Source of the DNA: Nocardia arthritidis
Lineage (GTDB): Bacteria > Actinomycetota > Actinomycetes > Mycobacteriales > Mycobacteriaceae
NCBI RefSeq assembly: GCF_011801145.1
Contig: NZ_CP046172.1
Span: 496,001 to 560,000 of the forward strand
Direction of reading: 5' to 3'
DNA length: 64,000 bases
A program made the position numbers and the translations under genes. Shown one piece after another: positions 62,730 through 64,000 of the stretch (within the stretch, counting starts at the first letter, position 1; every line of letters begins with the position of its first letter). Under the pieces are notes generated by a model. It ran no database searches. It saw only the letters and a program-made list of their open reading frames with translations, and was not told where the DNA came from.

Positions 62730-63227
62730 TCACATCCTTTGCAGACGCTGGAGGATTTCGTCGAGGGCGGCCCGGCCCGGTGCGCGGCCGCGTTCGTCGC
62801 GGGGTGTGGCGGCGGCCGGGTCGACCCAGCGCCACAGCTCCGGACCGAACCGCAGCAGGCCCGCGGCCTCGGTGGCCTTGCGGTTCTTGGTAATTCGCAG
62901 CCCGGTGGACAGCTCGAATTCCTTGGCGAGCATCGGCCGCAGGTGGCGGTCCCAGTCGGCGCGGCTGCCGTCGGCGCGTTCGGCGAGTATTTCGGCCCTG
63001 GCCTGCCAGCGGCGCAGCATCTCGGCCGGGCCGTTCTCGATTTCGTCGAGCTCCGGTGCGGGCGGGCGGGGTTGTCGTTCGAACAGTGACAGCAGCAGTT
63101 GAGCGCAGACCAGCGCGACGAGTATCGCGGCGGCGAACAGCATTGCGCCACGGGCAGTCCGGAAGGTGGCCGCGTATATCACCAGCAGCGCGAGCGCGGC
63201 GGCGATGGCGATTCCCCAGCGGGTCAT
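62730..63227 (-). CDS. Hypothetical membrane protein of MoxR cluster
   Basis: A 165-residue protein with two membrane segments (about 3-20 and 28-49) and a soluble C-terminal half with LRRWQARAEILAERADGSR and ELSTGLRITKNRKATEAAG. It stands between the DUF4129 and moxR genes, overlapping the DUF4129 stop by 4 nt. Such an accessory protein is commonly present in actinobacterial MoxR loci; no name known to me. Confidence 0.72.
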   Translation of the reverse strand: MTRWGIAIAAALALLVIYAATFRTARGAMLFAAAILVALVCAQLLLSLFERQPRPPAPELDEIENGPAEMLRRWQARAEILAERADGSRADWDRHLRPMLAKEFELSTGLRITKNRKATEAAGLLRFGPELWRWVDPAAATPRDERGRAPGRAALDEILQRLQRM

Positions 63228-64000
63228 ACCTTTTCCCCCTGCAGGTCGGCGAGCACGATGCGCAGCAGCTGTTCGGCACGCATGCGCTGCCATTCGAGCA
63301 TGGCGTGCGGGCTGAACCTGGCCTCCTCGAACAGCGCGACCAGCTCGCGCGCGGACGCGTCGTGCAGCGCGCCGCGTTCGAAGGCGCGGGCCAGCACCTC
63401 CATCGGGGTGTCCGAAACCAATGGCGCCGCGGCGCGATCGATCGACAATCCGCGTTCCATCGCGACATAGCAGGCGATGATCGCGGTGCGCGGATCCTGT
63501 CCCGGTGCGCTGACCGCGGCCAGACCCATCTCGGCCGCCCTGGTGAGCGAATCCATCGTGGTCGGCGCCGGTTCGGGTTCGAGCGGCGGGGCCGGATCGG
63601 TGTGGTGCCTGGTCGATACGGCGACGGCGATGAGGCCGATCAGCGCGACGGCGATGAGCCCGATCGCGCCGACCGCGACGAAAAGTACCGGCGCGCCGGA
63701 TAATCCGGATGGCTCGCCGGAATTGGTTGCCGTGGAGACAGTTTCGCTGGTAGAAGGCTCGGGGGACGGTACGGCGGTCGAGCGGGTCTCCGGGCTGCGG
63801 GTGCCGATTCCGATCAGCGCGACCGCGGCGACCAGCGCCGCGGCGACGCCCAGCGCGATGAGCGCACCGAGCAGCGGCAGGCCGATCCCGCCTGGTCGGC
63901 GCCTGCGCTCGATTTCCGGCAGTGCCAGCGGCAGCCGGTGCTGGCCGACGATCACGCCGGCGGCCAGGATCACCATCGAAACGGTGAGCAACACCGGCAT
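63224..64000 (-). CDS. DUF4129 domain membrane protein (5' end may lie outside)
   Basis: At least 258 residues. Three membrane segments (about 3-19, 38-66, 101-128) with a Ser/Thr/Pro-rich loop between, then the DUF4129 domain (about 150-250; AIIACYVAMERGLSIDRAA and FERGALHDASARELVALFEEARFS). An ATG lies at the very edge of the window but a true start further upstream cannot be excluded. DUF4129 proteins, some with transglutaminase domains, accompany MoxR/DUF58. Confidence 0.8.
   Translation of the reverse strand: MPVLLTVSMVILAAGVIVGQHRLPLALPEIERRRRPGGIGLPLLGALIALGVAAALVAAVALIGIGTRSPETRSTAVPSPEPSTSETVSTATNSGEPSGLSGAPVLFVAVGAIGLIAVALIGLIAVAVSTRHHTDPAPPLEPEPAPTTMDSLTRAAEMGLAAVSAPGQDPRTAIIACYVAMERGLSIDRAAAPLVSDTPMEVLARAFERGALHDASARELVALFEEARFSPHAMLEWQRMRAEQLLRIVLADLQGEKV

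Overview
The window is a GC-rich (roughly 65-70% by eye) actinobacterial chromosome segment, most likely from Nocardia or a close relative in Nocardiaceae. The evidence is the gene content (Lsr2, MhuD, LpqE, CarD, KstR, an FtsH with a Pro/Gln/Gly-rich tail, frequent GTG/TTG starts) and a gene order matching what I recall for the Mycobacterium tuberculosis ftsH-to-rlmB neighbourhood. All assignments are by reading; no database search was run. I saw no rRNA or tRNA gene, CRISPR array, insertion sequence or prophage.

Layout. 0.1-1.1 kb: a PH-like hypothetical gene with repeats and a strong hairpin at its 3' end. 1.5-8.2 kb: ftsH, then the folate operon folE-folP-folB-folK with two membrane proteins. 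8.4-11.6 kb: pantothenate/CoA genes (a DUF2520 Rossmann protein, panC, panD, coaX). 11.6-12.8 kb: cysteine dioxygenase and rhodanese behind a Cys-Cys leader peptide. 12.9-15.8 kb: lysS, lsr2, and an FHA-HTH regulator. 15.9-19.5 kb: DUF1772 protein, an ImmA/IrrE-MAB_1171c-like pair, and a secreted lipase. 19.5-22.4 kb: clpC. 22.4-32.8 kb: an accessory block (hydrolase/AraC pair, repeat island, LLM flavoprotein, VWA protein, two-component system with ABC exporter, TetR-azoreductase-SMR unit, OsmC). 32.8-44.3 kb: conserved housekeeping genes again (mhuD, hydrolase, mutY, carbonic anhydrase, radA, lpqE, carD, ispD, ispF, cysS, rlmB); disA is missing from its usual place beside radA. 44.3-49.3 kb: acyl-CoA genes and a zinc-type ABC importer. 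49.4-52.0 kb: a trehalose-phosphate phosphatase/GH15 fusion. 52.3-60.0 kb: kstR diverging from a steroid side-chain operon (fadE34, fadE28-fadE29, chsH2-chsH1, ltp2) across a perfect KstR operator. 60.0-64.0 kb: a MoxR-DUF58-DUF4129 cluster running off the end.

Many genes are packed in operons with 4-nt ATGA/GTGA overlaps. The most unusual signals are (i) two near-identical mini-ORFs (MTESGP...TA-stop) that bridge folP to folB and ispD to ispF with ATGA overlaps at both ends, with two weaker relatives elsewhere; (ii) a probably leaderless Cys-Cys leader peptide whose RNA can pair with the ribosome-binding site of the cysteine dioxygenase gene; (iii) two members of a dispersed palindrome family, one nested between 61-bp inverted repeats; and (iv) tandem operators in front of the azoreductase/SMR unit.
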